This document shows positions 33,801 to 46,303 of a stretch of DNA of 64,000 nt, piece after piece (within the stretch, counting starts at the first letter, position 1; the number at the start of each line of letters is the position of its first letter). This DNA is from Ophiobolus disseminans (lineage: Eukaryota > Ascomycota > Dothideomycetes > Pleosporales > Phaeosphaeriaceae), in contig MU006231.1 in the NCBI GenBank assembly GCA_010093685.1, positions 1,040,428-1,104,427 on the forward strand. The letters are read 5' to 3'. The position numbers were made by a program, and so were the translations under genes. The notes under the pieces are model-generated. The model ran no database searches. It worked only from the letters and a program-made list of their open reading frames with translations, and was not told the origin of the DNA.

Positions 33801-36800
33801 GACGAGACCTCTGCACTTGATGCCCTTGTGCGGTATCCGAAGAGGGGGCGAAGAGCTCACGAGCTCATCCCACTACAGTATTATGCCTGTCTGCCAAACA
33901 CAAGGATCTGATGTTGTCCAATGCAGTGATGCACATGCTCATCCTATGAGAATGACACATTTTGGAAAGCTCATGGGTGTTGTGGGAACCGACATGTCGT
34001 TTGAGCGAAAACGGTCCGTAATCATGTGGAGTTGCTATGCAGCTCGCAATTGTACGCCGAGCCCATGGAAGAAGGCGGGGAGTAGTCCTCAGAGATACCA
34101 TCAAAACTATGTCTCATAGTCTAGGCAAACTTTCATAGCCTGGAAGCCCAGCTTTGAAGGGCGTTGATCAAAGCTGGAGCACACTCTGGCCAAGGATACA
34201 TCCTCAATGGACCAGTGTGGCAAGGGCAGCTCCGAGTCCTAAGCCGTATACAGACACAAGAGCTACAGCTGTAACACCAGCTCGAGCACTGCTTGAGTAT
34301 GACCGGAGATTCCGACTTTGGTAGTTCATGCCGTGTGCGTGTTCGTGATCCTCGGTGAGTCGCACATGAGGCTTTGGCTACGAAGGATCTCGTACATATG
34401 ATATGACCGAGATTAACGACTAAATCTGGACACAACAAAATTTCTGCTGGTATTGAATACCCGCAAGCTCGTGCGGGCACATGGTTGGCCCTGTATGTCG
34501 GGCTGCAAAGATCGTCTCCACACTCACGGACCTGGTGCCGGGCGCTCCAGGGAACGGGTTTGGGGAACAGCGTTGAGGCGTGCAGACTGCCTCCATCAAG
34601 ATAAGTGCGGTACAAAGAGGGGAAAATGTTGAAGGCGAATGCTGCACGCAAAGCCTGGATCACCCTGCTTCGCGAGGCTGCGAACGGAAGAACAAAAATG
34701 GCGCAGATACAACTGCAGGAACCAGGAGAACTTCTACCAATGCGGTTTTCGGATGTTGGGGGCGCGACGTGTTCTTGCAGAAAACTAGGTGGGAGGTGGG
34801 AGCGTTCGGTCAAAGGTACGCGGATGGAACGTCATCGGCACAATGCAATGATGCTGTCTCCCTCTGGACGCCACACTTGCACCGGCCCACCTCTTGCTTT
34901 TACCGTGATAATTAACACCAAAAATCCAACGCCAGGTACCGGTGCCTACACCTCGTGTGCTGTTAGGTTTATGGTGCCAGGCTTCTGGGTCCGTTGTTTC
35001 TTTTGAAGATCTAGCTCGTGCGTCTTCCGCCCTCAGCCCTCGACACCACGATCTAACATTCTTGATGCCAGCCATGGCGTCGAGCCGTCGACGACAGATT
35101 TGCATGGCGTTCTGGTAGCGGACGGCGGTAGATCCAGAACCATCTTGAGGTAGTCTATGCACTCCATGCTTTTGACAAAGCCATTGGCGATGGTCCCCCA
35201 CGCGGCCATCGCATTGCCGCAAGACAATGGGCATTCCTCTATCTATCGTTGGCAAACTATCTCTCTCTTGACGGACAGCTATACAAGATGTTCCCTTGTA
35301 CCTGCACGACACTCTGGTGTTGCACGGCGGCTGAGAAGAGATACACCTAGCTTCAGCGTCGCATCAGACCATGATCACCGCGTGGATGCAACAGTCTCGG
35401 TTGCAACCTCGACTGCAGTCCAGAGCCAGCAGACTTCGAGGTTCTGCTGTGCTGGCCGTACGACTATGCTGTGATGTGCTGTGCATATTCACTGGTGCCG
35501 CGCTGCATACGTTAGTCAGCCAGAGTAGCACGCCAAGTCAACGAAAGCGCGGGCTGCTTATGAGAGAAAAATGAAACACGGGCCCGCCAGTGTTAGGAGA
35601 CGATCATCAGGTCACCGCCAGACTAAGCCGTGCCCCGTCTACAGCTCTGACCGCCTTGTGCAGATAGAGATGCAAATGAGGCGGGAGTTACTTCACGACA
35701 AGTGCCTGAACACATCGGCGCACTGCGGGCCTATGTTCGGTTGTTTCATCATCCGCCTACCTCCACCCCGCCGTTCAGCGACGATCGCCCTGAACGTTTG
35801 TTCTATGCCTCAAAAGGCAACACTCTATTCTCGGCTTTAGCAAAGACACCGCTATCGCATCTTCACCAGACAGGTCCCCGGGCGACTTATGACAGCGTCG
35901 TCACCGAGGATCCACAGACTCTGACTTGGCCTACTAAGTGACCACCCCGAGGTGATGCACGACCAATTCTATGGCTCCATGCATAGAGCGCGCCTATCAG
36001 GCCTGAACCCGGATCACGGCTGCAGGTATTTGCGCCGTGTGCACCTTAGCACAGGTACCCCGGCACTCTTCTCGGCACCAAGAATCAATCTCGTGCTCCG
36101 AATGCCCTCAACCTCTGCGGCATTACCCTACAGTAGACAGCACAACACTTTTAACTTTGGACGAAGATTGAGTCCTTGTCCGGAACAGCTAAACACAACA
36201 GCATAGTCTTACTCCAGCAGGATGCCTGATATCATGTTCCCTCGGTTGTACGACCAACATGCGGCCGGCATTCAAGCACATTGAAGTTCCTGCGAAGCGG
36301 GCCTCGTAGCGGTCCCAGTTCCTCCTGCATCATTTAACCGTTTATTCGCTGAGAAGGCCAATCATCGACTGATATCACAGCCCCTGCAATGTTATATGAC
36401 AAGCCGCCAGCCTGTCGGGCCGCAGCTCGCTGGCGCTGATGCGAGTGGCTTGTGCAACAGTACATTCAAGCAATCCTGGCACTGAGCTCCCTTGTCCCCG
36501 CTACTCCCAGCCACTAGTATCTGTTCAGGCTCCGTCTTTCAGCAGCAGATACCCATGTCTTTCTTGCTTGCAGCAAACCCTGTCCTTGCCATCCTGAATG
36601 TCACTAACCTCGGTGGACCGCGCTGAGCACTATCCACCATCCTCCACAAGCTCGTCGACATTTGTGTACGCCCGCTATGTACTTACGTTGGGAGATCCCT
36701 ACGGTGCTGACACTTTCGGTCTGCAAAAGCCTCATCGCCCCGAGGTCGCATCAAATGACACGGTTGTCAACAGCATCCATCCTCAAAAATTGCTATCTGC

Positions 36801-37439
36801 ATCTACGGCCCTCTCATACCTGCCGTCCATCTTCCTCCTCACCCCAGCATTGGACCATTAGCCGATCCGCACCCCTCGATTTTCTCGAAGGCGCAACACA
36901 TCCTCGTCTTATTGCTCTACACACGGGTGGTATTCCTCCATATCAGCCGTCGCCTTGTGGCACTGCACAGCGTCGCGTCTGTGACAGGCCTTTCGCGTTG
37001 GTCCTCACTTCCCTACCGGAAGACCAATCAACATACCAGGTACGCATATATTATTCATTACACTATTGCAGCTCAGCTTCAACACTGTCCTCATTGCGTT
37101 CCTTTTATGGCATCCTGGTTTCACCATTGGTTTGTTTTGTGTCTTCTCTCATCCCTGGTCTAGGGTGCCTCTTCTTAAGTGGGTTCGCATTGACCTCTAA
37201 CACTCCCATCAGGTCGTTTGATCCGGACTGCCGCCATCATAACATCCAAGCTCTTGTGCAACGACAGGATTCCCCAGAGCAATCTTCGTATCCTTCCGCT
37301 TTGAACACCTCAATGGTGGTGACGCCCACTGCATCTACCGACCAGTTGAGGGTCCCTGCACGCGCCTACCAAGCATTGCCCGACGACTTCAGCTTACATC
37401 AGGGCCGATCCTCCCGGAGTAATCCCTAGTCCCTTAGCA
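30860..37439. other. 6.6-kb region without a convincing gene, CRIB-gene leader at right end
   Basis: No open frame here shows a recognisable domain, coherent splicing or repeats to mark a transposon; frames up to 255 codons on the plus strand near 36.6-37.4 kb look like chance. The last 0.9 kb is pyrimidine-rich with ATGs and possible introns, and fits a long 5' leader for the gene at 37440. The rest is an unusually long gene-free interval for such a compact neighbourhood. I saw no tRNA or rRNA, though I cannot exclude non-coding RNA. Confidence 0.5.
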
Positions 37440-40164
37440 ATGTTGACGTCTAATAAGAGTGACGCTCCACCACGATCGAGGCAATCTTCTACCGACTCTC
37501 CATCCACTGATCCTCCGTCTCCAGCTTCAACTTCTGGGACATGGAATCCTCAATGCGTTGACAATTACCCTGATGGATCAATGCACTCGCCCGAGCAACG
37601 ACACCGAACATACTTTGGTAAGCGCAGCTCTGTGTTCAGATCACGAGTCAGGAGTAATACCGCCGCGTCTGCAATGTCGACAACACCGTCTGTCATGTCT
37701 TTAAATGCTCTCAACATGGCTCACGCCGATACATCGCGGCCCGGATCACCTCTCCCATTCCGAAGTAATGGATATCAAGGACAAGCGGAGTTATCTGGAT
37801 CAAGGAAGTCATTGTTCCGTGGGAGGAAAGGGAAACGGTTAAGCGACTCTGTTTCATCTGGCATAGTCATGAAGGAATATCAAGAGATGGACATGGGTGA
37901 CAAGCGCACTTCGGTGTTGCGGAAGGGCAAGAAGCGAGACAATCAACATGAGGCTCCTTGTAAGTGTTTCACTCACCACAACACCCAACACATATGATTA
38001 CTTACATGCGATAGTTCGTGGCCTTAAAGAACGCATTTCGAGTCCCTTTGGGTTCCAACATCTTACGCACACTGATCGCCACCAAGTCGCTGCATTTGAG
38101 CAAAGTTTGGGCGGTAAGCTAGCTGCCGGCCTTCAAGTGCACACATCGCAACTTCAGTCCGACGACCCTAATGGCACAGGGGCCCACGATTTGCACTTTG
38201 TTAACTTTTCATCCGAAAACATAGGAGCCCAAGAATATCGGTCACCATCAGCTGTGAGTTTTAGGTCACCGCCTCAAAGTCCACAAAAGTTGAATGAATC
38301 ATATTCGCCAATCGCCTCTACACAGGAACAAGGGTTCATACCAACGCTCCGCCATTCTAGATCAGTTGAGAGCTTCAGTCAACCAGGTGTCAATCTGCGC
38401 AACCACCGACATTCGCAGTCAGTCCTGGCTCCACCTCGGCTGTCCTCGCTCCCTCCGCTAGCACCGATCGACGACGACGTCACCGAAGAAGTACCTCAAA
38501 GTGGAAGAACGTCCTACGGCAGATCTCGATCTAAGAGAGAATCAGGTATCTGGGACACCTTTTCACTCGCAACTGCAACTACCGAGCCGCACTTACCTGG
38601 GATCCGAGACGACTCGATATATGTTGGCCACGCGCTCACTACACCTGATGACACTGCGATATTAGCCATGACACCTCCTCCATCCTTTAGTCCTAGTCTT
38701 GATGATGTTGCTGAAGAGCCAGAGCGGTTTATACGGCCTCGACCTGCACCTCAGCCGCCAATGAGGACTCCAACAACACCCAAATCTCCTTATTTTGATT
38801 CTTCCATCTTCAAGAACCAGCGATCACCAGCAGCGAGACTACGGACTCGGGGAAACTCTCATACTTCGCCAAGGTCTTACAGCCAAAGAGACTTGACATC
38901 ACGGCCCACGTCTCAAACCTCAGACACACTTGGCTCGCCAGAACCAGGTCGGAGAGGTCCCGTTCGAAGGTCTTACTCTAACCGTCGGCAGTCTAATACT
39001 TGGCGCGTGCCTGAAGATTCGTGGGAAGACGACATCGACTACGCTTACGAGCACGCAATGGAGGCCGACTGTGAATTTGACTGGGATCGTGCATCAGGTG
39101 GTGGGGATGACGGAAGCCCGCATGATGTTCACAGGCAGAAGGGTCAAGAAAAGGTTCACACTGCACATCGTAATGCTCAACAGCCACCAGCCGCCCTGCA
39201 GCCCGCGTTCGAACCTTCGCTTCGTTACGACGAGCGTGATTTCCGAGCTTCTCTCCTCGTTCCAAGCCCCGTCGGCGTACCCGAGCTCGAGCCCACGTCT
39301 GCGGCTTCTGCATCTACTCTAGACACGGGGTTGACAACACCATGTGATCCATTCAACAACACTTCCGCCAGTGCTGCAGGAGGTTTCCTCCTCAACCCTT
39401 CTCTTCTGGTCCCTCGAGACTACAAGGAGGATCTGGAGCATACTTACGAGGATTTGCTGGATGAGTACAATGACTCGGAGCGTCACTTTCATCTGGTTGA
39501 TCCCCGCCACAGTGCTACCAGTTCCGCTCGGAGCAGAAGGAGTTCATATGACAGCAGTCTGATGTCATCCGCTCAGAGCTCTGGGATGTGGAGCTCCCCG
39601 GTACGTCGGTCGGCCAGCTCTGCTGGAAGCGTTCCGGAGCTTGTACCGTCTCGGCGCAACCGACGCGATGTTACCTTCAGCTTGATGATTGACCAACTGA
39701 CGGATTCTGTTGCATCTTTGTCGCACTTGGATGAAGACCAGGAAGATAGTGATGTTACACCTCCTGGACGTGTTCTTGAAAACAGGACGTTCTTTCCTGC
39801 CGAGGAGGAATCAGAAGAGCCTGTCGCAAGCAGAAGGTCCATTGAAAATGAACTCAGAGCTTCGCTCGAACTTGCTCGCCGCGGCTCACAGCGCGTTGAG
39901 CGCTCATCAATGGCTCTTGAGGCCATTTCTTCCCTCGATTTATCCCGAGACAACTCGCAACGCTCAACACATATTCCGGCGCGTCACCACAAACAAGCAA
40001 TGTCCGACAGTGGTGCGAAACTGCTTGTAACAAGTTCCACCCCGACCGAAGGCCATTCGCCAAAGCCTCGTAGCCGTGCTGCCACTACTCAACCTGCTCG
40101 GTCGCCAATGCTGAGTCTTTTCCCTGCGCCCCCTCGATACTCACCCACTCCCAACCGACTGTGA
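37440..40164 (+). CDS. CRIB-motif protein, likely Cdc42/Rac effector
   Basis: Exons 37440-37959 and 38015-40164 with a 55-nt intron give 889 aa. Right after the splice lies a CRIB-like motif, ISSPFGFQHLTHTDRHQ (residues 181-197), matching ISxPxxFxHxxH. The rest is Ser/Pro/Arg-rich and probably disordered, with acidic patches (EDDIDYAYEHAME, YKEDLEHTYEDLLDEYND) and short Ser/Pro phospho-like motifs. No kinase domain is present, so it is a scaffold-type effector rather than a PAK. It likely acts at polarity sites or in morphogenesis, by inference from the motif. Immediately upstream is a long leader and gene-free region. Confidence 0.75.
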
Positions 40165-42518
40165 AATTTCGCACTGTTCATCACATCGACTACACCGCGC
40201 ATCGCGTTACCATCCGCACATCTTCGAAACCTGGCCGGACCACACTTCGACTCATGCCCGTTATGACACTTCATTGCGCACCTTTGGTGTATATGTCCAC
40301 AACTCTTTCGTCTCGTCATTTATCCCTACTTTAGCGTTCCGCCTCATAAAGAAAAGTCACATTAGCGAAGAGTCTTTTCGTTCCTGCCTGTACATGCCGT
40401 ATAATATGGTTTGCGTTTGCTTTGTCACAGTCGTCTCCCTTGTCTCCTACTTAAAGCAAAGCCGCTTTTGTACTTTTAGAATTCTATTATAGACGCCCGC
40501 AAACGCGGCTACAGTATTTCCCATGTCACTGTCTCAAGGTATCTCACGTGCGAGGGTTCCTTTTAGGAAAGGTTGGGAGTAATGACGCGGAATAGGAAAA
40601 ATTACTACAGACAGGAGGCCGGGGTTAATTTCATCGCTCATATCAGCTCGAGGGCGGGCTGCAGCACTTGCACCCAGCTAAAGTAATTGGAATATTTACT
40701 TGCACACAATCGTCCGTTGCAACTTTTCGTTATCCAGCCCTTCGCGACCTTTGTGCACGCACAATACGAGCAAGTATCTCGATTCCCACCGGTGCGTGAT
40801 CATCACGGACCGCGTCGCTCTACCTACCCCAAACTTCTAGCTTACGCGTTGCTTCTCCATCGTAGCCACTCTGATTCTGTCCGCCTTGTTGCGGGTCCAT
40901 CAGCCCGATCCTAATTTCTCACGATACCAGGACGTGCATCAACGCCAGTGTTACAGATCTGCGGCAAGCACGCACGGCGAAGATCAAACACTTCAGATCT
41001 TAACACATAGAAAAATGAAACACAAATTACACGGGAGTCTACTAACAGAGCTTTAAGACACGTCATCAAAGCTCGAAACACAAAACCCAAGTTCGACGAT
41101 AACGCGGGAACACGCGACAAGTGGATCCTAGGCCACCCACAGCAACAACAACATGGGTTGAACAAGGACAGGCGTCTCGGCAGTCGCGAATGCCTCATTT
41201 GCGCAAAACAAAGCGAAAAAGATTATGCACGAACGAGAGAGTGTGTGTGGTACAAGACGGGTTTCTGGATCGCAGTGCCAGATTGATCGGCAGGGCGGTG
41301 CGTTCTGTAGGGCCTTCGCCAAAACTCCACATCCCATCTCCACATCTGCGAACGTACGGAAGAACCTGACGCGGCGCAGGATTCTCTCTGCAGAACAATA
41401 CGAAGTTGGAAAAATTTCTCGATCCAATTGCAAAGCCCTGCTATCGAAATGCGTCTGTATTTCGGGCTCGTGGTTGGCAGTCCTTTTCCCATATTGCGGC
41501 GTCTGCAGCACGCTTGTGGACGGGTATATTGCACGTTCAGCGTGCAGTGTAGGCGCGTCTTCGTCTATGCAATACGTGTAAGGCTCGCGTCGCGACTGTC
41601 AACATCGAGCGGTACCGGGGCGGATAGCACTTGTTCGGCCCCAAGAGCCTTGATTTTCGGCTTTGAGTAGTCGATAACTCGGTACCAGTAATTCGCTCCA
41701 GCACGGCCGTGATAATTGCCGCTGTGTTGAGTGTCCCGCCCTTGGCATGTTATATGCACATCGACAGGGAAGTATGGCCAGGTCGGCGACGTGGCGGGAA
41801 TCTGGGGAAGCGACAAGGCATTGACCGGGACAAGAGTATGTCGTACAAAGGAGTGTATATATTATAGCATGAAGGTGACACAAGAGGAAGTATACTGAAC
41901 ATTGCTTGTCATAAGAGATCTAGAATCGTACGCGCACTCCGACTTCCTGTCCCGTTTCGAGAAGCAACCGCGCATAAAGCACTTCCCCAACATCAGACTA
42001 ACGCGCGCAATATTTTTGCATGGCTTCGAAGAACGCCTTCGACGCAGGGACACGCAAAACGATCGCCCGGATAAAACCGCGGGGCCGCTTTACCTCGTCT
42101 ATCATGCAAGACACTTTCTCGGGATAAGAAACCGGACGGCGGCAGGGCCGTTATACTATGTTGTTCCCGGCCGTTAACTGTTGGAGCCTGGAGTGGACAT
42201 GTCTCGCTAGGCGGGTAAAGGTGTTCGAGAAACCATGCATGCGCAAGTGCGTACTGCCGACCAGATTATCCGGGCCGTGTGTTGACGAGAAGACCTTACG
42301 TAGGATCTGCAGGGCAAAAGAGAAGTGTTTGAGGTTTCAAAATCGGTGAGCGGAAGTATGCGTGAGGACGGAATGGGAAAGCGGACATGTGTATGTGGCC
42401 GAAAGCAGACATGCTGGAGATGCATCATGCCCTTCGATGACAGGCTGAATGATTCAAACTGCGTCGTTTGACTCCATGGCAAGAGTTTGCGAAGCTACTT
42501 ATGCGCCACTTGTTCAGG
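40165..42518. other. 2.35-kb convergent intergenic region
   Basis: Between the convergent CRIB and HTS1 genes. Short frames on both strands have no family resemblance. It probably holds both 3' UTRs. Nothing else seen. Confidence 0.45.
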
Positions 42519-43867
42519 CTATGGCAGCCGCACTTTCACTTCTTCGAGAAGCAATGCACGATCAACCACATCTACCTTCTCCGCATTTGTCTCAGGCATT
42601 GCAAGGATCTTGACTCTCACAGCACCAGGGGCATCTGCATCGTCTTCGAGAAGGATCGCAAGAGCTGCACCTTTAGATTTAGCCAGATCCAGTTGCTTCT
42701 GTAGCTTTCGATCAGCCTTTGTGTCAAATTCGACACTAATGCCGGCCTTTCGCAGCTGTCGTGCAATGGACATCTTTTCTTCAACGAGCAAAGTGCTTCC
42801 ATAGGCTACAATCCACACGTCGGTCTTGGAAAGGAGTTTTGGCTGAGTTTGACGGGCCTTCAGGACAGTGAGGATGCGATCGACACCGAAGGAAATACCT
42901 ACACAAGGAATGTCGCGCTTGCTGAACATGCCGACCAAGTTGTCATATCGGCCGCCGGCTGCGATGCTGCCTACTTGGAGGGAAGTGTCCTTTGGTACAA
43001 CCTCGTAGATCAGGCCTGTATAGTAGTCTAGACCTCGTGCAAGAGATAGGTCGAAGCTGACGTATTTGGTGATCTCAGAGGCAGTCAGGTACCGAAGGAG
43101 GAGACCCATCTCTTCAACACCTTTGCTGACCTGCCCGTTTTTTGACAGTAGCTCGTCTGATCGCAGAAAGTCGAGTGTTTCGGAGAAACCACGACCGCTG
43201 CCGGTTGTCACCACATATGCGCCGATTTGGTCAGCAATCTCAGCTTCCAACCCCTTCTGCTCCATCTCTTCCTTGACTTCGCTCCATGACATCTTGTCCA
43301 GCTTGTCGACTGCAGAGCTGATGGGACGTATTAGGTCTTTGGGGACACCAACAGCGTCGAAGATGCCATCTAAGACGAGTCGGTGGTTGATCTCGATGGT
43401 AACGTCGAGCTCCAGTGCTTCGAAGACCGCCGCAGTAATGCATAGGACTTCTGCGTCTGGTATCATAAGGTCGAGATCACCCGCGTAGTCGAAGTCGCAC
43501 TGATAGAATTCCCTCATCCGACCACGATCTATCGCAGGCTGGTCTCGCCGGTAGACCTTGCCTATCTGGAAGCGCTTGATCTGGCGTATGCCACTCATAG
43601 CCAGCCATCGCGCAAAAGGTACTGTTAAGTCGTACCGGAGTGCGCAAATTTCCCGCCCTGATCTTCGAGATCGTAGATGAGCTTAGAGTCTTCGCCATAT
43701 TTGTCGGTCAGAATGCTCTTGAGCTCAAAGACTGGCGTGTCGATTTCGTTCGCGTTGTGCAATTTGAAGATGTTGCGGATCTTAGTAAACACGACTTCGC
43801 GCAACGCGATGTTGTCTCCATCTAGGTCGCGCGTGCCTTTCGGCACTTTGACTTTTACGTTCGGCAT
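42519..43867 (-). CDS. HTS1: histidyl-tRNA synthetase with one frame slip
   Basis: The C-terminal frame (43661-42519 region) carries class II motifs: CALRYDLTVPFARWLAM, YRRDQPAIDRGRMREFYQ (motif 2), the HisRS block RGLDYYTGLIYEV, and AAGGRYDNLVGMF, then an anticodon domain ending EEVKVRLP. The N-terminal part from ATG 43867 (MPNVKVKVPKGTRD, with LIYDLEDQGGKF) is in another frame. The slip is at the G-run complementary to 43652-43654, where one missing G would restore the conserved GGExCALRYDLT. No splice sites can explain it. As the enzyme is essential, a sequencing deletion is likelier than a dead gene. The frame upstream of ATG 43867 stays open without ATG for 53 codons. Confidence 0.88.
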
Positions 43868-44698
43868 CTTGCTATAGGTGATGAATTGTAATGGGCTGTG
43901 TGCGGGTTGAAAGGTATATGGGGTGTTCGAGCTAACAACCGTGAGTAAGTTGAGGCAGCAGCTGTGAGTCAGATGCGATTTGATGAGTGGGCAGGACTTA
44001 AACCCAATGAGAGAACCGTAACAGACTTAACTTTTCGCCCTCCCCTAGTTGCATCGTTCACCATGAGCTGTTGTTCTTTCATGGCCTTGCAGCTAGATTG
44101 CGTCGTCAAGCTTTATCACTCTTATCGTTGACACTTTCACAGGCTCAGCCACTTGCATCGACCATATCGCATCTCACCACACTCTCTGGCTCCTTTGGAA
44201 TATTCCGGCACTATTTCCCTAGCAAGAAGAAATGTAGCAAAGCCACCATTGGGAAGATTTGTGACGCCAGCTTACTGTTGGGAGGCCGGACAATCTCACG
44301 GGGAAGCGCCTGACTACCTAGGTAATCACGCAATAACGCGTTCGCAAACACGCGCAGTGCCAGCGAGTCTTGTTCGTCACAATAGAAGAACTTCAAATAA
44401 TAATTGGAAGCTAGCATTCCAGATGGGGAGAGATAGAGACGCCAGATCGTTAACGTAATTACGATGTCGCGTCGACTCGGGTGGGTCAGGTGCCATCCAT
44501 CGTTACGTCATCGCCACCGCGACTCCAAGAAACAAACCTCAGCCACCTTTGTCACCTCAGAACATTATTCTATCCCTCTTCTCCTCCACGCACCCCAACA
44601 CACTACTTCTCACGTTCCTCTACATCACGTTTTATAACTGTTAGACTGTTCTCTTTGTTCGTGCTGATCAAGTGCTGATCGGCGTCGATATTTGCATC
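43868..44698. promoter_or_regulatory. divergent promoter of HTS1 and lipase gene
   Basis: 831 bp between divergent starts. It contains TGAGTCA at 43965-43971, a perfect CPC1/GCN4 general-control site about 100 bp before the HTS1 ATG. The HTS1-proximal 159 bp is also an open, ATG-less extension of the HTS1 frame. Confidence 0.5.
43965..43971 (-). promoter_or_regulatory. CPC1/GCN4-type site upstream of HTS1
   Basis: Exact TGACTCA on the minus strand. Amino-acid biosynthesis and synthetase genes are known targets of this bZIP factor in yeast and Neurospora; use here is inferred. Confidence 0.5.
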
Positions 44699-46244
44699 AT
44701 GGTTTTCGGCCTCAGTCACCTGACGCCGCGACGCATCATCATCTTCACATCGGCCTCTCTACTTTTCTGGATATTTGTGTTTAGTTTAACGCCTATCACA
44801 TCACCTCTCCCACCATACACAGGACCGCACGAGGTTGGCATCCTGGATGTCGAGACTGAAGTGCAGAAAAGAGTCGTTCATGGTGCGATACTGAAAGAAA
44901 CGGGAGAAAAGGCTTTTGAGCTCGAGACCTTGGCAATAACACTGTATTACCCTTCATCGTTACCCTTAGCGTCACCGCGCTCACGCCCATGGGCGCGGCC
45001 ATGGCTTCCTCAACCTATCTCTCTTATCGGCACCGGCTACGCCCGGCTTGCCGGCATCTCGTTCAAGCCACTCCAGAGTGTCTTCACTTTTGGTCTCTGG
45101 TTACTAGGGTCCAGTACCGTCATTCCCGGCGTTGTTGATGCACCTCTTCTTACTGGTGCTGAAAAGATTCTGGAAGGGGGCGCTGGTGCTGGCGGGCTCG
45201 GCAAAATCCTGGGCGCAGCCGAGCAGGAACACATGGAACTCAAGCGAAGTAAAGAGCTTGGAACCTTACCATGTGTTGTATTCACACACGGTATGGCTGG
45301 TATGAGCCAGAGCTATTCGCACTATCTGGGTAGTATTGCTAGTTATGGTTATGTCGTGGCAGCCGTAGAGCACCGCGATGGAAGTGGGCCTGGAACCATC
45401 GTTCACTACCTTGATGGGAAAGAGAAAAAGGTGTGGCACATGAAGTTGCGAGACTTTGAGACTACCCCGCCCATGACCGATCTGGACCTGAAGGAGGCGC
45501 AGCTTAACTTCCGCGAGGCCGAGATTGTCGAAACCATCAAGTTGTTTGCTCAGCTGAATGAAGGAGAAGCACCAGTCGTCAACCTTAAGCCTGACTCGCC
45601 CCGCGAAGCTCTTCCTGGATTCAAGGGTCGTCTTAATCTTTCGGCTGTCACAGTCGCTGGCCACTCGTACGGCGCTACTGGAGCCATGCAAGCATTGAAG
45701 TTTGCCGGTACGAAAGAGATGCCTATCAATGCAGGTATTGCGTTAGACCCTGGAAAGGGTTCTGGCCCATTGAACAAAGATATCGACGTTCCGGTCCTCG
45801 TCATGCAGAGTGGCGAATGGACAGAGAAGCAAGTTGAATTTTATGGGCAAGGCAAGCACTTCGATGTTGTGAGGAAAATCATTGATAGCGTCAAGGAGGG
45901 CTGGTTCATGACTTTGAGTAAGTGCATCGTTTTGGAAGCATCGTTCGTGATACTGACCTAGTCCAGCTGGCTCCGCTCACCCCTCCTGCACCGATGCGCC
46001 TCTAATTGTTCCTTGGATCATGAAGATGGTCACTGGTACTACCCTGGATCCAAAAGTAGCTTTACGTGAATACATCGATACCTCGGTTCGCTTCTTAGAG
46101 TACTTGCAGACGGGTGAGAAGAAAGGGGTGCTTGCTAGTGAAGTGACTAGCAAAGCTGGGCCGCTTGGTGAGGCAGAGAAACGCAAGAAGGTGAAAGGCG
46201 AATATGGAGCTGAATGGGAAGTTCACGTCGTGCCAAGAGAGTAG
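44699..46244 (+). CDS. PAF-acetylhydrolase-like phospholipase
   Basis: Exons 44699-45917 and 45967-46244 with a 49-nt intron give 498 aa. An N-terminal membrane anchor or signal (RIIIFTSASLLFWIFVFSL) is followed by an alpha/beta-hydrolase fold: oxyanion segment VVFTHGMAGMSQSYSHYL, nucleophile elbow AGHSYGATG (Ser323), acid in NAGIALDPG (Asp350), and His in SAHPSCTDAP of exon 2. This is the plasma-type PAF-AH (group VII PLA2) family, which hydrolyses short or oxidised sn-2 acyl chains. The start at 44699 is the first ATG of the frame. The intron separates the Ser/Asp half from the His. Confidence 0.87.
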
Positions 46245-46303
46245 ACTGCCAGCTATATCTAACTACGAATATTAGAATCATGCCATAGACTGTGCTTACA
46301 TCC

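Noticed and set aside
33511..34119. 202-codon plus-strand frame in the gene-free interval
   Set aside because: Composition is that of chance sequence, with no domain, no splice support and overlapping frames of similar quality on the other strand.
36662..37429. 255-codon plus-strand frame before the CRIB gene
   Set aside because: No recognisable domain, and it lies in a pyrimidine-rich segment better read as leader with small upstream frames.
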